Below, piece after piece: positions 35,722 to 47,706 of a DNA stretch of 64,000 nt. Numbering within the stretch: the first letter of the stretch is position 1; each line of letters opens with the position of its first letter. The DNA is taken from contig BLAL01000321.1 in the NCBI GenBank assembly GCA_015698045.1, forward strand, positions 186,001 through 250,000, in the 5' to 3' direction. The position numbers and the translations under genes were made by a program. This stretch comes from Rhizophagus clarus. Taxonomy: Eukaryota; Glomeromycota; Glomeromycetes; Glomerales; Glomeraceae. The notes under the pieces were generated by a model that was not told the origin of the DNA, ran no database searches, and saw nothing but the letters and a program-made list of their open reading frames with translations.

Positions 35722-37180
35722 AATATTAACTTTACATTTAATTTATTGGAAAGGAAGTAAAATTGTAAAGTTTTTTTTTTTAGTATAAAAGGTTCACTGG
35801 GTTACGCAAAAATCAAGTTTATCCGGAATTTTTATGCATAATATGCAATCTGACTTCAAACGGAAAGAAAGAACTTAGATATCACGTGGTAAACTACAGT
35901 CGCGAAGAGGGCTTCAAGACTTTGACTTTCTTATGGTTTTAATTTATTAGAAACACAATTAATTATTTTAATAATTCTATTACTTAGAAAAGATTAAGTT
36001 TAAAGTGTAATGGCAAATGTATTAGGCATATGATGTATTAATGAACAAGTTTTTTTTTGTCAAGATAACTAATCACGTGACGAGCTTGTATTGATCTTTG
36101 CTCCGTAATTTTCGCTCATGATATATTTTCTCTGGATTTGAACTGAAAATAATTCTTAATTCAAAATAAGCGAATGGTTTGATATAATTTAAGAAATTCT
36201 CTAAAATATTTTAAGTATTAGGTTTACAATCGTGTCAAATTAGCAATGTTATTTATAAATAAACTATCGTAACGGTGTATATTCTAAAAAAAAAGAAAAT
36301 TTAATAAGCTTGATGGTAATTATCAAAAATATTAACATAATTTGGTAAAACTTGAAATAATGAACCTCTCAATTTAGTCATTATTCAAAATATATCTATT
36401 CTTATTATACTTATTAACATAAGATTAACAGAATCGATGTTGCAATTTTTAAAAATATTTAACTTCATCATTATGAGATTACACCAAAATATTTGGAGAG
36501 AGAGAATCCTTTTAATTTGTCTATAATTGAAACTTAGCGGGATATCAATATTTTTAGATAATTGGAATCTGATTGGAAGGTTTCACAAGTCCATCTCCGT
36601 AAAAACGTTTTACTTTAAATTTACTGTTTTCAAAATTAGTTAGTGTTATTTGTATATTATTAAGGTCTTCGTTTAAGGGTGGAACAAACACTATTCTAAT
36701 GAACCAAGTAACTATTTAAATAAACGTGTGTTAGTTAATTCAATAATTCTATTGGTTGTCAATGATGGGCCAGTGTTATTTTCGTTTTAACTGTATCATC
36801 ATTTACTAAACTTATTAAGATAGGACCAAAACTCCCATCTCAACTTACGAAGATTAGGGCATTCGAAGATAATTAACCTGTTTACTAATATACAGTATAT
36901 ATATATATATATATATATGAACATGCTTGGACAAAAATCTACAGCCTCAAAAGATTTTTTTATTCATCTTTTTTTTTCGGTATTATATTTGATAAAACGC
37001 AATCTTTTCTCTTATTTCAATATTAAAAAAGAGTTTAGAGTAAAAATTTTTTTTTTTTTTTTTTTAAAAAAAGAATAATTTTGTTGCTTTCCTTGTTTCT
37101 TTGTTATCATATACAAATAATTTCATATTTCAATACTAAAGATGTTCTACTTTTTTATTATTTTTATGTCTTTCTTGTGT
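35722..37180. other. Intergenic region with a TA microsatellite
   Basis: Upstream region of the minus-strand membrane-protein gene. It contains TCACGTGG/TCACGTGA E-box-like words near 35882 and 36073 and a (TA)n run at about 36893-36918. A stretch at 36530-36890 is less AT-rich than its surroundings and may belong to the retroelement relic that follows, but no motif confirms it. Confidence 0.4.
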
Positions 37181-37199
37181 CGTGTAAAATAGGTGTAGG

Positions 37200-37700
37200 A
37201 CTCAGAAAAGCGACGATAATAATGAGCAAAGATAGTTCTGAAAATCAACTGAGGTTCAAAATGTAATTCAAACCTCTATTAAGGGAGAACCTTATCCAAC
37301 AAATGAGGCTCTTACAATGTGTAAGATAAAGGGTTATGACATGCTAATTAAAAGTCTCTAGACTCTGGAGCTGAAATGACTATAATCCCAAGGGATTGGT
37401 CAAAGACCTTAATTGAAATATTTACGATGATAAAGTAGATTTTATCAATAAAAGCGAGATCATTGAGTTGGTATTTTGATTTTCCGATTTGTATAGGAGT
37501 GTTGCTATTACTGAGGACTTAGTCCAGGAAAAAGTTTATTTTAAGAGCATCGTGGTTTTTTAAAGCCAAGGGACATATTTTTGATCAAGATCCATTTCAC
37601 GAGATAAGGGATACACTGTCCCTGTTTCTATCGAATTCTAGTCTGAAACAGCCTTCATTTAAAATGAGAATGTTTCAGTTCTCTTTAATACTCAATGATT
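37200..37700 (+). pseudogene. Retropepsin-like aspartic protease relic of an LTR retrotransposon
   Basis: Stitching frames gives EVQNVIQTSIKGEPYPTN-type sequence, then a broken IKGYDML segment, a frame change, and DSGAEMTIIPRDWSKTL at 37361-37411. The DSGA active-site tetrapeptide followed by a hydrophobic stretch is the retropepsin signature. Downstream fragments (ITEDLVQEKVYFKSIVVF) fit a gypsy-type pol but carry stops. No integrase or reverse transcriptase was found, and no LTRs could be paired. It is a short dead fragment. Confidence 0.6.
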
Positions 37701-38142
37701 TTAAAATAATTCATAACTTCTAGTGATCGACAAGTTTTAATAATTGCTATTTTTATTGTAATTCACACAAAGGAGATTAATAATACTTTGTGAGGATTCA
37801 CAAAACGGGTTTTACATTAAGGGTAATTGTTTTAAAATTGTGACCTCGGAAATTTCATTGTTCTAATAAAAATGTCGTTTCAGTAAAATGGTATAAACGA
37901 TAATGATTGGAAGGTATATCATAACATTTTTAATATTCATGTCTTATATGTAAATTATATTATGTTTTATTGTGCGCAAATTTGGTTAGTAAAATTATTA
38001 ATAAACAATATTAATATTTATACGGTTTTGTTTACCAAATAAGTATAAGTAAAAAAAAAAATACGAAAAATTTTTATAAATACTTGGTTATTTTTATTTT
38101 TTTTTTAAAAAAAAATTATCCAAAAAATTGAAAACCAAAATT
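37701..38142. other. Presumed 5' region of the secreted-protein gene
   Basis: AT-rich, no ORF. A/T runs at 38050-38110 directly precede the start codon at 38143. No defined promoter element can be singled out. Confidence 0.35.
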
Positions 38143-40836
38143 ATGGCTGTTTTCAATAAAACATTACAATTTCTTATTATAACTTTCACGTTATTACTAA
38201 TTATCACATTCGCACAAGAACCAATTAAATACAACGAAGGTTTATATAACCTTCGTTTTGAAGGTTCAGATACATATAAGGATGGAACAATCATATTACT
38301 TTTTACTCAAGGAAATAATCAAATAAAATTTTCAGACACAAAAATTCATTTGCGCATCATATTTGTTAATAGAACGATTCTTCCAGTCGAAATTGACTAT
38401 AGTTCGCTTCCTGATTTTATTCCTCAATGTAACTCTGTAAATCCACTTTTATGCGCTACGACCTTAACACCAAAAGCGTTAGTAGAAAGATATGTTCTTA
38501 TAGAGTCCAGTCGAAATGGAATATCTTATAAACAGATGATTGTGTCATGGGACGGAATAATACATGAGTATGTTTAGGATCGTTTTAAAAGTTCAGAATA
38601 TACGCGTTCTTAAATTTTATAATTCATATTATTGTTTAGCGTATATAACTTACAAAACCAATACCAAGTGGCATCTGATCTTGATTCTAAGCAAGACTTC
38701 TTCATAACTGAATTATATAATGCTACGACACTAATATGGAGAAAATTTATCATTCAGTACGTAGTATTAAAATATTCTTGATATTGTTAACAATTATCAA
38801 TTAAATTATTAAATTTATTAGAAATTCAAATTCAATATTAAAAGAAGAGAATGGAACTTTTAATATATTTAAAGATAATACTCTTATTTATTCGTAAGTT
38901 TTGAATCTTATTTATCTGATTATAATTTAATTTAATTTAATTTATTATTTTATTTTATTTTAGAAAAATTACTTTTTCTTTAGTTGAAGAAGGTTATGCT
39001 ACTATAATATTTACGCGAACAACTGGATCAAACAACATTACGATTCACGAAATTTACGCCATATATTTTAGGGGTGATAACTCAATAAAGCAGCATTTGC
39101 TTTATTCGTCGATTTCGGGAAATACTTTAAATCTTGCTGGAGGTAATAAATAATTCTATTTATCTTACTATTTAATAATTTTTTTAACTAATAATTTTTT
39201 TTTTTTAGATTGTAAAAATTCTTTTGATGGATCGGGATACACATTTTTTTTCACGGACCTTGACGGTTCAAAACCAGACATTATAAATTCACAGAATTAC
39301 AATTATTTTCGAATTCATTTCTTATCAAATGGAGCAATATCTTTCATTGATACTAATTATTTCGATATAAGAAATGCAAATTTTCTTGATTATTCTGCTA
39401 CAGAAATTATACCATTATTTTATGATGGTTATCTAGGATTTAATCGATTAAACCCTGATAATAAGTTAATTATCATTTATGATGACAATATTAATATTAA
39501 ACAAACTTTAAATTCAACTTATAATTTTAACAAAAATGGGTTGAATTCATTTATTATGCAAAAACAATCTTTACTCTGGTTTTTTAACTATGACAATATT
39601 CAAACATGGAATATAAGTTATTACCCGCTGAATTCAATTGACGTTGCAGGTATAAATATACAGTACATATATGCATGAATTTACTGTTATTAGTAGCAAT
39701 TTAAATAATTTTCTTTTTTTTTTTTAATTAGACCCTCGTTACATATATCAAAATCCCGCAGTTAGTGGAACTTATCCAAAAATTAATGAATATATCCAAA
39801 TTTCTAGTACAAATAGGGAATCATTTTATTTTATTATAAATTACAATAAACCAATTGTATTATCAAGTAAAAATATAATTATATATCAATATTTAAATGA
39901 TGATAATGTTATTTTAAGACAAAAAATTCCTGGACAATCTGGACTTTGTCAATTAATTAATGATACGACTATATCCGTAAAAATATTTGCTAGTACATTA
40001 CATCAGTTGAATGTTAAATATGGAATTAAAGTGGAAAATAACTTCATTAAAACTCAATTCAATGATGAACCGTTATTAGGAATTTCGGAAAAAATTTGGA
40101 CTTTCAACACATGTAAGTTAGATTATTTATTAAAATAATTTTCTAATTAATAATTATTTAATTTTTTTTTCATTTTATTTAGCTTTGGAAACTCCAGAGA
40201 AATCAACAGGTAACATAAATTAGAATAATTTTTTTTTTAATATCAAATATTTTTTATATACTAACTAATAATGATGTCATTTTTTTTAGACCAAATTACA
40301 ATTACAGTTCGCTTAAATTTTGATAACAAAACTATTAAAAAATATAATAAAATAAATTCTAAAGATAACCCTTTACTCCAACAACTTAAAGATGAATTAG
40401 TCCAAGTAATTCCAATTGATCCAAAAAGATTAATGATTGAAAAAACTCTAACAACTCAAAATGAAAATTCAATCTCCATATTAATCTTCATTACCATTAT
40501 GCTACCCTATATGAATGATGGTATTGAAAGAAGTACAAATTCTGTATTTCAAGATTTGAATGAATTAATTCAACAAAAGAAATACAATCTTCTATCAAGT
40601 GGAAATATTACAAAATTTTTAGATGAAAATTATGGTGCCCAAATTATATGTAAGCATTTTTACATTATTTTTTAATTTAAATTATATTTATTATTTACAT
40701 ATCAGATGTTACTTTATTAATAGCTAATTTTTGGGAACAGTACACAGTTATATTGCTTACTTTTGCAATTATACTTATAATTATAAGTTGTATTATAATA
40801 TTTTTTTCATATTATAAAAATTTTAAGGTAAATTAA
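38143..40836 (+). CDS. Secreted or type I membrane protein of unknown function (nine exons, 710 aa)
   Basis: Exons: 38143-38567, 38640-38756, 38822-38893, 38964-39142, 39209-39649, 39732-40112, 40183-40209, 40290-40649 and 40706-40836. All eight introns are short GT-AG introns and the joined frame is open (2133 nt). The start is the ATG in MAVFNKTLQFLIITFTLLLI; residues 1-25 are a signal peptide ending near TFAQ. The ectodomain has many N-glycosylation sequons (NRT, NAT, NGT, NIT, NST, NDT) and few cysteines. A hydrophobic helix near the C-terminus (TVILLTFAIILIIISCIIIF) is followed by a short basic tail ending YYKNFKVN. Exon 7 is a 27-nt microexon (LETPEKST). The final AAG/GTAAAT could also be a donor to a further exon. 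No known domain is recognised; a surface role is inferred. Confidence 0.85.
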
Positions 40837-41431
40837 AAACATTAATTTTATTAATATTTTTATATACTATAAATATATACTGTATATACTTATTCAAATT
40901 TATTTCATCTATTAGCTTGTTAAACTTATTAAAAGAATTTATTTTTTTTTATAATTTATAAGTGAAAACTTTTAAATAATATAAATATATAATTTATAAA
41001 TCAAAAATTAATATATATTTCATAATTTTTATTTTTTAACAATACTTTTTAATAATACAATATCTGATTTTTCTAATTCACTATTTGAATTTATTAAAAT
41101 AATAAATTCTTTTATAATAATACTTTTTAATATTACTGATTTGTATATAGAAAAGTTAAAATTTTCTTTAATTTTTTTTAAAGAAAAAGAAACTGTAACT
41201 TTTTACTTATAAAATATTTATATTATTATTATTAAACTTAAGATTTTGCTTTTTTAAAAAATTAATAAAAATTTCTATATTCTAGTTTTCAATTTAATAA
41301 AAGTTATATTTAATAATTAAAATAAATATAATATTTTTATAAAGTTATTAATTTAGTTAAAAAAAAGTATATTATATATTTATATTTAAAATAATATTAA
41401 TAATCATTAATTTTAATATTATACATAATTT
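40837..41431. other. 3' flank of the secreted-protein gene
   Basis: AT-rich sequence without ORFs. No convincing further exon was found after the possible donor at 40828. Confidence 0.4.
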
Positions 41432-41448
41432 AATTTATTATAGTTAAT

Positions 41449-41705
41449 TCTTTTTTTTCTTTTTGTTTAGAGGGTAGTGAAAGTATATACTGAAGCCATA
41501 TGATATAATAATCCTATATAATTCAATAGTTATTATGGAAGGATATAGGTGAATTCATAAGGTGATGGTAGGACACAGGAGTAATCTTCTAGATGGGGGA
41601 CCAGTTTGGAGTTTTAATAAATTAGTTATATACAACAGATATTTCTGTACTTTACTATATAATTAATAAACTCACAAATTGCACTACCTTGCAAAAAAAA
41701 AAAAA
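41449..41705 (+). mobile_element. Short retroposed transcript or SINE-like element with poly(A)
   Basis: A 17-bp direct repeat aatttattatagttaat lies at 41432-41448 and 41706-41722. The 3' end is an A run (about 41693-41705), with AATAAA roughly 20 bp upstream (near 41668). The body includes GGTGATGGTAGGACACAGGA and GATGGGGGACCAGTTTGGAG and has no ORF. The poly(A) signal suggests a pol II transcript more than a tRNA-derived SINE; I could not identify A and B boxes. LINE machinery would have inserted it. Confidence 0.75.
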
Positions 41706-41722
41706 AATTTATTATAGTTAAT

Positions 41723-42670
41723 ATAATAAAATTTTTAATATAGCATTATGCAGTACATTTGTAAAGTTTAAAAATTAAAATCAATAACAAAACAGCAATT
41801 TGCTATATTTATTAATAAATCTAATATGATAAAATATATATAAAATAAAAGAAAATAAGTCTTACAAATAAATATATTAATTTGCGTTTTCAACACCTTT
41901 AAAAAAAAATAAATAAATAAATATATTAATTTAGATAAACTATAAAATAAAAATAAAATTTATATATCCTAATTATCTAAAAAAATAAATAATTTAAGAT
42001 CAATTATTAGAAAAGATCCAATAAGCCACATTACAATTAATTTATTAAGTAAATTCTTTTTAAATTATTAGATATCTTGTATAAAAAAAACAATATGATT
42101 ATCTAAAAATGATCATAAAAATATGCTGAATTAAACTAATTAAAATTAAGATTAATATTAAATAGAAATAAGGTAGAAGAAGAAATTGAAATAGTAAGAT
42201 AGTTAGTAAAATAAGAATTAAAAGAAAAACAATAAAAGTACAAATATAGCATTAAGATAAAAATGTTAATAGCATTATAATATAAATAAAATAAATAAAT
42301 AAAATTATAGTAAGTAATTTATAAAAACTTGTAAAAGTGATACTGTAATTTGAAAAAATTTTAAATCATTAAAATAAAAACTTTAGCTGGAAAAAAAGTA
42401 CAAATCCATGATAAAGCAAAAAAACTATATGATCACTAAAAAGATAAAATCATAAATCCAAAAAAAAAAATTCTGATCAATATTAGAAGAAATAATACTT
42501 GAAAATTTTGCAACAAAAGAATTACAGAAAAGTAATAAAAGTTCTTATCCCCTGATCGGCACCATTTATACAGTTATCCGATTGTACTTATACCTACTGG
42601 ATGATCAATTTATATATATTTATTTATGCATTTTTAGTACATATTTACTCTAGATAACTAAACAAATTAT
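41723..42670. other. AT-rich interval, nothing recognised
   Basis: Mostly A/T runs. Near 42545-42610 a patch GTTCTTATCCCCTGATCGGCACC breaks the pattern and could mark an edge of the Crypton-type element, but no repeat partner confirms it. Confidence 0.35.
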
Positions 42671-44296
42671 TTATTTTGTAATGTTAATAGTAATATTACT
42701 ACATTTAACAAACTTAAGACGAAAATTATCAATTAAATCATCTTTACGCTTTAAAGGAATTGTGATATTTTGAATTTCAGTGAATGGTTCTGTTTTAGTC
42801 TCTTCCTGAGATGATAAATTTTCAATTCTTTGTTCCGTATTTAGATTTTCAGCAGATTTTTCCAAATTTTCTTGCATCAAAATATCCTTTTATAAATAAA
42901 GTGTAAAAAAAATTAATAATTATAATGATAATTTATAATAAAGAATTAATTAGATACCTTTGAAATGCCTGGAAGTGTTAACTTTACGATGTCCAATTTT
43001 TGCTTTTCATATTGTGTTCGATATCTATAAAATAAATGAATTTTAATGACAAAATAAAAAAATCAAATATTATATTATAATATATACTAACGCATTTAAT
43101 CCTGCAATGGACCGGTGCAATGTTATATTCATTATAGCTTGTGAATCCAATCCTTCATCATTTAACTTTTGCGCAGTATGTTTTCGTAATGAATGATTTA
43201 CAATTCTTCTGTTTGTGCAGTCAATACCCGTAATATTACAAATTTCTTTTAACATTCCAGATAATTTATCTCGACCTAAATGAAAAGTAGAATACCAATT
43301 TTCTAAATAATATATTGAAATTTATTAGTTTGTGTTAAAAATATTGTAGAGAAAGAAATCATATAAAATTGTACCTTTAATATCTTTATTAATACGAAGA
43401 AAAAAGTTTTCTTCTGTATTATTAGGCCGTAAACTCAAGTATTTTCTAATGTCATGACATGCTCCATATGTTCCTGGTTCATCTGGTGGAATAATATGAA
43501 CAGGTTGTTGATTAAAATTTGTTTGGTGATAATATCCTCCCTGGTGAGTTTTATCATGAATTGTCACAATGTTATATCCTCCATCATCACGTTTTTTAAA
43601 ATAGCTAGCCATAATACTATGATATCCCCCTCTACGTGCTGTACAACATCCTACCCATAAAAAGACTCTCCTTAATAATCCATCTGGTGAATTACTTGAT
43701 ATATCAGGATGTTCAAAGATTTTTACCATTTCTTCATCAGTAAGAGGATCAGCTCCATTATATTCACCATTATTGATTTCTTCCAACTCTATCATTCTTG
43801 TATGTAATGTATCACGCACTATTCTAAATTCAAAATCCTCATGTATATTGAATGGTTCTCTATCTTTAAAGATTTTCTGATAAAACCGATTTATAGCACA
43901 TATACCATTATACAGTGAGTTTGCTTTGTATTCCTTTTTGTCTTTTGTTTGAATAACTATAATGAATTCACATAACAACATTGCAATGGCCTTTTTGTCA
44001 TAAAGGGTCATTAAATCTATGTTTGGTTGAGTGTCATTTACAAAGCTTTCAAATCTAGAAATCCATAAACGTGTATTTTTGTTAGTATTTTTTGGTTTTG
44101 CAGAAGAGACATACTTTTGTAAAGTTTCTATACAAGGACGATCAAATGTTTCTTTATTAGACGATTTTGATAATGATTTGTGTATTTCAGAAAGTTGATT
44201 ATTTTCTAAATGAGTCAATCTTCCTTTTAATTCATTTATAGTGACAGTATTATTACTTGAATTTAATCATTCAAAGGCTTTTTTGAAACTAGACAT
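42671..44296 (-). CDS. Crypton-type tyrosine recombinase (four exons), with one stop near the N-terminus
   Basis: Exons 44296/44218-43375, 43275-43092, 43024-42958 and 42886-42671 are joined by introns of 99, 67 and 71 bp, giving 436 aa from the Met at 44218. A longer start at 44296 (MSSFKKAFE) meets an in-frame TGA at 44267-44269, so the extreme N-terminus is either damaged or unused. The N-terminal SAM-like core-binding part includes NTRLWISRFESFVND. Catalytic residues are visible: Arg in CTARRGGYHS, the H-x-x-R box NHSLRKHTAQKL, and the Tyr in GLNAYRTQYEK, which appears only after intron 2 is removed. The C-terminal tail is acidic. Such enzymes move Cryptons by site-specific recombination without TIRs; no element ends were defined. 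Confidence 0.85.
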
Positions 44297-44468
44297 TTTA
44301 TTTTGAAATTAAAAAGGAGAGAAAAAAAATGTAAAAAGGAGAGAAAAAAAAATGTAAAAAATGATTACAAATAGGGTATTTATATTTATTGATATTACAC
44401 AATAGACTAAAATAGTCTAAAATAGTTTAAAATAGTCTAAACTATATAAATGGCAGGGGATAAATCAA
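44297..44468. repeat. AATAGTCTAAAA short tandem words upstream of the recombinase
   Basis: AATAGTCTAAA/AATAGTTTAAA recurs four times at 44400-44440, and GGAGAGAAAAAAAATGTAAAA occurs twice at about 44311-44356. This is probably the 5' region of the recombinase gene. Confidence 0.4.
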
Positions 44469-44589
44469 TTATCTCCTGGCTAATTGGAATAGTAAAATTT
44501 TACTTAGAATCGGAATATGATCGGCCTTCGGCTGATCATTTATCCAATCCTAGTAAAATTTTACTTATTCCTAATTAGCCAGTAGATAA
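44469..44589. mobile_element. 121-bp foldback/MITE-like inverted repeat
   Basis: The left arm TTATCTCCTGGCTAATTGGA...AGTAAAATTTTACT pairs with the right arm AGTAAAATTTTACTTATTCC...AGCCAGTAGATAA with a few mismatches. The loop holds TGATCGGCCTTCGGCTGATCA, a second perfect hairpin. No clear target duplication is seen. Confidence 0.7.
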
Positions 44590-44601
44590 GTAATACATAT
44601 A

Positions 44602-45265
44602 CAGTCAACCCTTTCTACAGCAAATCTCAATATAGCAAATAATATAATATAACAGACTATTTATGTGGTATCAATTTTTAAATATGAAAAAAACCTTGAT
44701 ATAATGAAGTTTACTATTTATTTATTGTATAACATAGTACAAAATAAAGTACGCAGAACAGCATATATAAAATGACTCTTCTTATAATGAATTATTATTA
44801 TAACAAATTTTTTTTTAATACAATAAAGATTTATTTTTGTCAATAAGAACATTAATAAATGTTCTTATATATTAAAATAAAAGAAAACTCATCCTCTTTA
44901 CTCCATTTACCTCTAGGAATATTCTGAAAGATCCGTTCCTACAAAAAAGAAAAAAAATATTAATAAACGTTCTTATACAGAATATTAAATTAACTACCCC
45001 TTTATCACATTTACCTCTAAAAATGCTCTGAAAGATCCGTTTCTACAAAAATAAAAAAAAGAATATCAATAAATGTTTTTATAAAAAAAAACTCGTCCTT
45101 TTACTCCATTTACCTCTAGAGACGTGTTCCTGCAAAAAAGAAAAAAAAATTAAATAACTTGATTAAAAATAATAATGAAAAACACTTCCCTCCAACCTCT
45201 CTTATCTCAATTTTATAAGTCTGATCATATTTTTTATTTGGCAACATTATAAAAAAGAAAAAAAA
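44602..45265 (-). mobile_element. pogo-like fragment with exon-like cassettes
   Basis: It starts TA/CAGTCAACCCTTTCTACAGC, similar to the termini at 10847 and 11237. On the minus strand it carries, from 45245, a diverged copy of the 24583-type core (AATGTTGCCAAATAAAAAAT...CAGACTT) and three tandem units at 45132-44890: T-run + G[CT]AG, core GAACGGATCTTTCAGAATATTCCTAGAG-like (16-28 nt), donor GTAAATGGAG or GTAAATGTGA. The opposite TIR was not found, so the right end is approximate. Confidence 0.5.
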
Positions 45266-45477
45266 ATAATTAGAAAATTAATATAAAGTACTGAGTTAAA
45301 ATCTGTATAGCCAGAGTATTAAAAATTGTTTATTTATTCAATTTATTGACAGTTTTAATAACGTTGTATTGTATTAAATAAACCTGCTTGTCTAAGCAAT
45401 AGCTGTAATTACAAAATTTAAGCTATGTGTTATTTAAGAAATAATAAATTAATCAACGTATTTATTTAATAGTAGAC

Positions 45478-45600
45478 ATGATTTCAATTACTTTAGCAAA
45501 TAGTTATAAAAATATCGGATTTTATTGCGAAACAAATCAAAAAGGTATTAAATTATGTACAAACGTTAATGAATTTAAGGATTTATTACAAATTGGTTAA
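45478..45600 (+). CDS. Possible 40-aa small ORF, unknown
   Basis: ATG at 45478, TAA at 45598-45600. The composition is protein-like (CETNQKGIKLCTNVNEFKDL) amid AT-rich sequence. There is no domain, no evident splicing, and no homologue elsewhere in the window. It may be a fragment of a longer decayed gene. Confidence 0.2.
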   Translation: MISITLANSYKNIGFYCETNQKGIKLCTNVNEFKDLLQIG

Positions 45601-46675
45601 ATAAAGTTATTGAAGAGAATTGAAGGATAATAGAATAGTAATCTTAATGTTGCGTTCAATCTACTACATATAGCAAATCTAAAAATAAACAAAAATTTAT
45701 AAAATTTATCGATATAATTAGCTTACACGCTGAAATTAATCGAGACAAATGAAATTATAATAAATTATTGTATTAAATGCATGTATTGAGAAACAATGCA
45801 TTACCAGGTTCCCATAAAAAATGTATTTATTTATTTATTTATTTATTAATGTTTCGACTAGACGTTACAGAACCCATAAAAAATATATCAATGCATTCAT
45901 ATTGTTCACATAGAAGCCTTACAAGTCACGTGATCATAAATATGCCATCATTCGAAATTCACTTAACAAAAGAACTTTTATTTTTTGTATACGTTTATCT
46001 GTATCGTGATAAGATAAAATAAAAATAAATAAATAAATAAAGTTAACTTTTTTTTCCAATTTTAAGTTGAGTAGATATGACAAGTAATTCGAATAATACT
46101 CATTTTCTATTTTAATAGAATTTCATATATTTAATTAATTAAAATACTCAATTTGAGAGCTAACACTATTCTCTATGTACAATGATACAATTCAAAACAG
46201 CTTATGCAATTATTTATACTTTTTAATTATTGTTGCATTTAATGCATGTATGCATACTTAATACATAATACAGATTAATAAATACAAGCGTAAAATTACT
46301 ATTATATTTTAAAGCATAATAATAAAAATGATGTATTTATTTTATAAATAAAGAATGCCATTATTTCGAATCCAGAAATTCATCTCTTGTATGATAACTG
46401 AGGCTTAATTACAACTCGATGACACAAATGGCATGTTGAGGTTGTTTTGAGGAAATAGTGAGGCTTTGTTAAAAAATAGTATTTTTGTTCGAAAGAAGTA
46501 AATTGTAATGGAATTATTTCATCCGCAATTATTATTAATTGCTATTTGTATTAGCGATCAAGCGGAAGTCCCGTTTTAAACCTTAAATAAATTAATTAGT
46601 AATGATTGTTATTGATCCCAATAATACTGTTCAATATTATTGTAATATTTACCTTAATTGCAGCTGTCTTTTCCT
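45601..46675. other. AT-rich interval with TTTA and AAAT microsatellites
   Basis: (TTTA)n lies near 45821-45848 and (AAAT)n near 46021-46041. The ORF at 45777-46022 runs through the microsatellite and is not supported. Confidence 0.4.
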
Positions 46676-46846
46676 TTATTCGAAATATTTTTCACAATCT
46701 GTGCATAAAATATGTTTATACCTACCTTTTTTTTTGCAAGTTTGCATTGAACATTTTAAATCAAAACTCTCGTATGTTTTTGTTGTATAACTGCAAGATT
46801 CAGAATATCCTAATCTACCTATTTCACAGTTTTCATTTGATGGCAT
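46676..46846 (-). CDS. Small zinc-ribbon-like protein, 56 aa
   Basis: Open frame from ATG at 46846 to TAA at 46676 on the minus strand. After a Ser/Thr-rich start it shows C-x4-C-x7-H-x2-C-x2-C (KCSMQTCKKKGRYKHILCTDC), a plausible zinc-binding pattern. The same spacing and the preceding Y-[ED]-S-[FI]-[DN]-x-x-C block occur in the ORF at 54612-54785, which argues that both are real relatives. The function is unknown. It could be one exon of a longer gene. Confidence 0.5.
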   Translation of the reverse strand: MPSNENCEIGRLGYSESCSYTTKTYESFDLKCSMQTCKKKGRYKHILCTDCEKYFE

Positions 46847-47706
46847 TTTTTATAAAAATATGTTACTTGCTTCTCATGCTTTATAAAGGTTTGACATGTA
46901 TTGTTGTTTAGTGTTTTGCAGAATACTTTGAATTTTATTACAAATACAAAAATTTAAATTGAGTTTAAAATAATGCATTAATGAAATTGTAATATTTAAC
47001 AATTAAACTTACATAACATATAAAAGTTGTAATACGTAGCCATTTTAATTTATTTGAAATCAAGAAAATTATTATAAATAATAACAATACTTCAATTAAA
47101 TAACATTTTTTTTTTCAATTAAAATATAAATGTGTAATGATTAACAAGAATAGTATGCAATTGCCAATATTATACGGCCATAATCATGGTCATTTACGCG
47201 TGTTTTTCCATTCACTATTCACTCATATACTGTAATACTAATCAAAAATGGGTTATTTATTAACAATGCTCATACTGGCAAGGGTTTTAAGTATTTTGTT
47301 ACGGATCAATTTTGTCATGGAAGTTCACAATCAGTCATTTATGCAATATGTATCAAAATTGATTTTTTCGGAAGATTACACATAATATCATAGTTTTCTA
47401 TTTAGAACAACCCAATTATAATCTCAAAAATTTGATTCCTGATTATGAAGAATTGGATGCAAGTCGTTCAATGACATAGTCTAAATACATAAAATCGAAT
47501 TTAAATGAAGATGTGAATAAGTGAAAATGAAGCATGAAAATTGAGATTAAAATAGAAGATGATGTTAAAGAGAGATTGAAGATGAAAATGTAACATGGAT
47601 TAAAGCCATAAAATGCCATTCCCAATGTAAAATATTAAACTGTTGTGTTTGTTGGTGTTGACGCTTATTATATAAAATCATTTAACACTGAATACGCCAC
47701 AATCAT
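46847..47706. other. AT-rich interval, no gene recognised
   Basis: A 60-aa minus-strand ORF at 47443-47625 has no domain and a biased composition. Nothing else stands out. Confidence 0.35.

Noticed and set aside
45777..46022. 81-aa ORF
   Set aside because: Runs through a TTTA microsatellite and has no domain.
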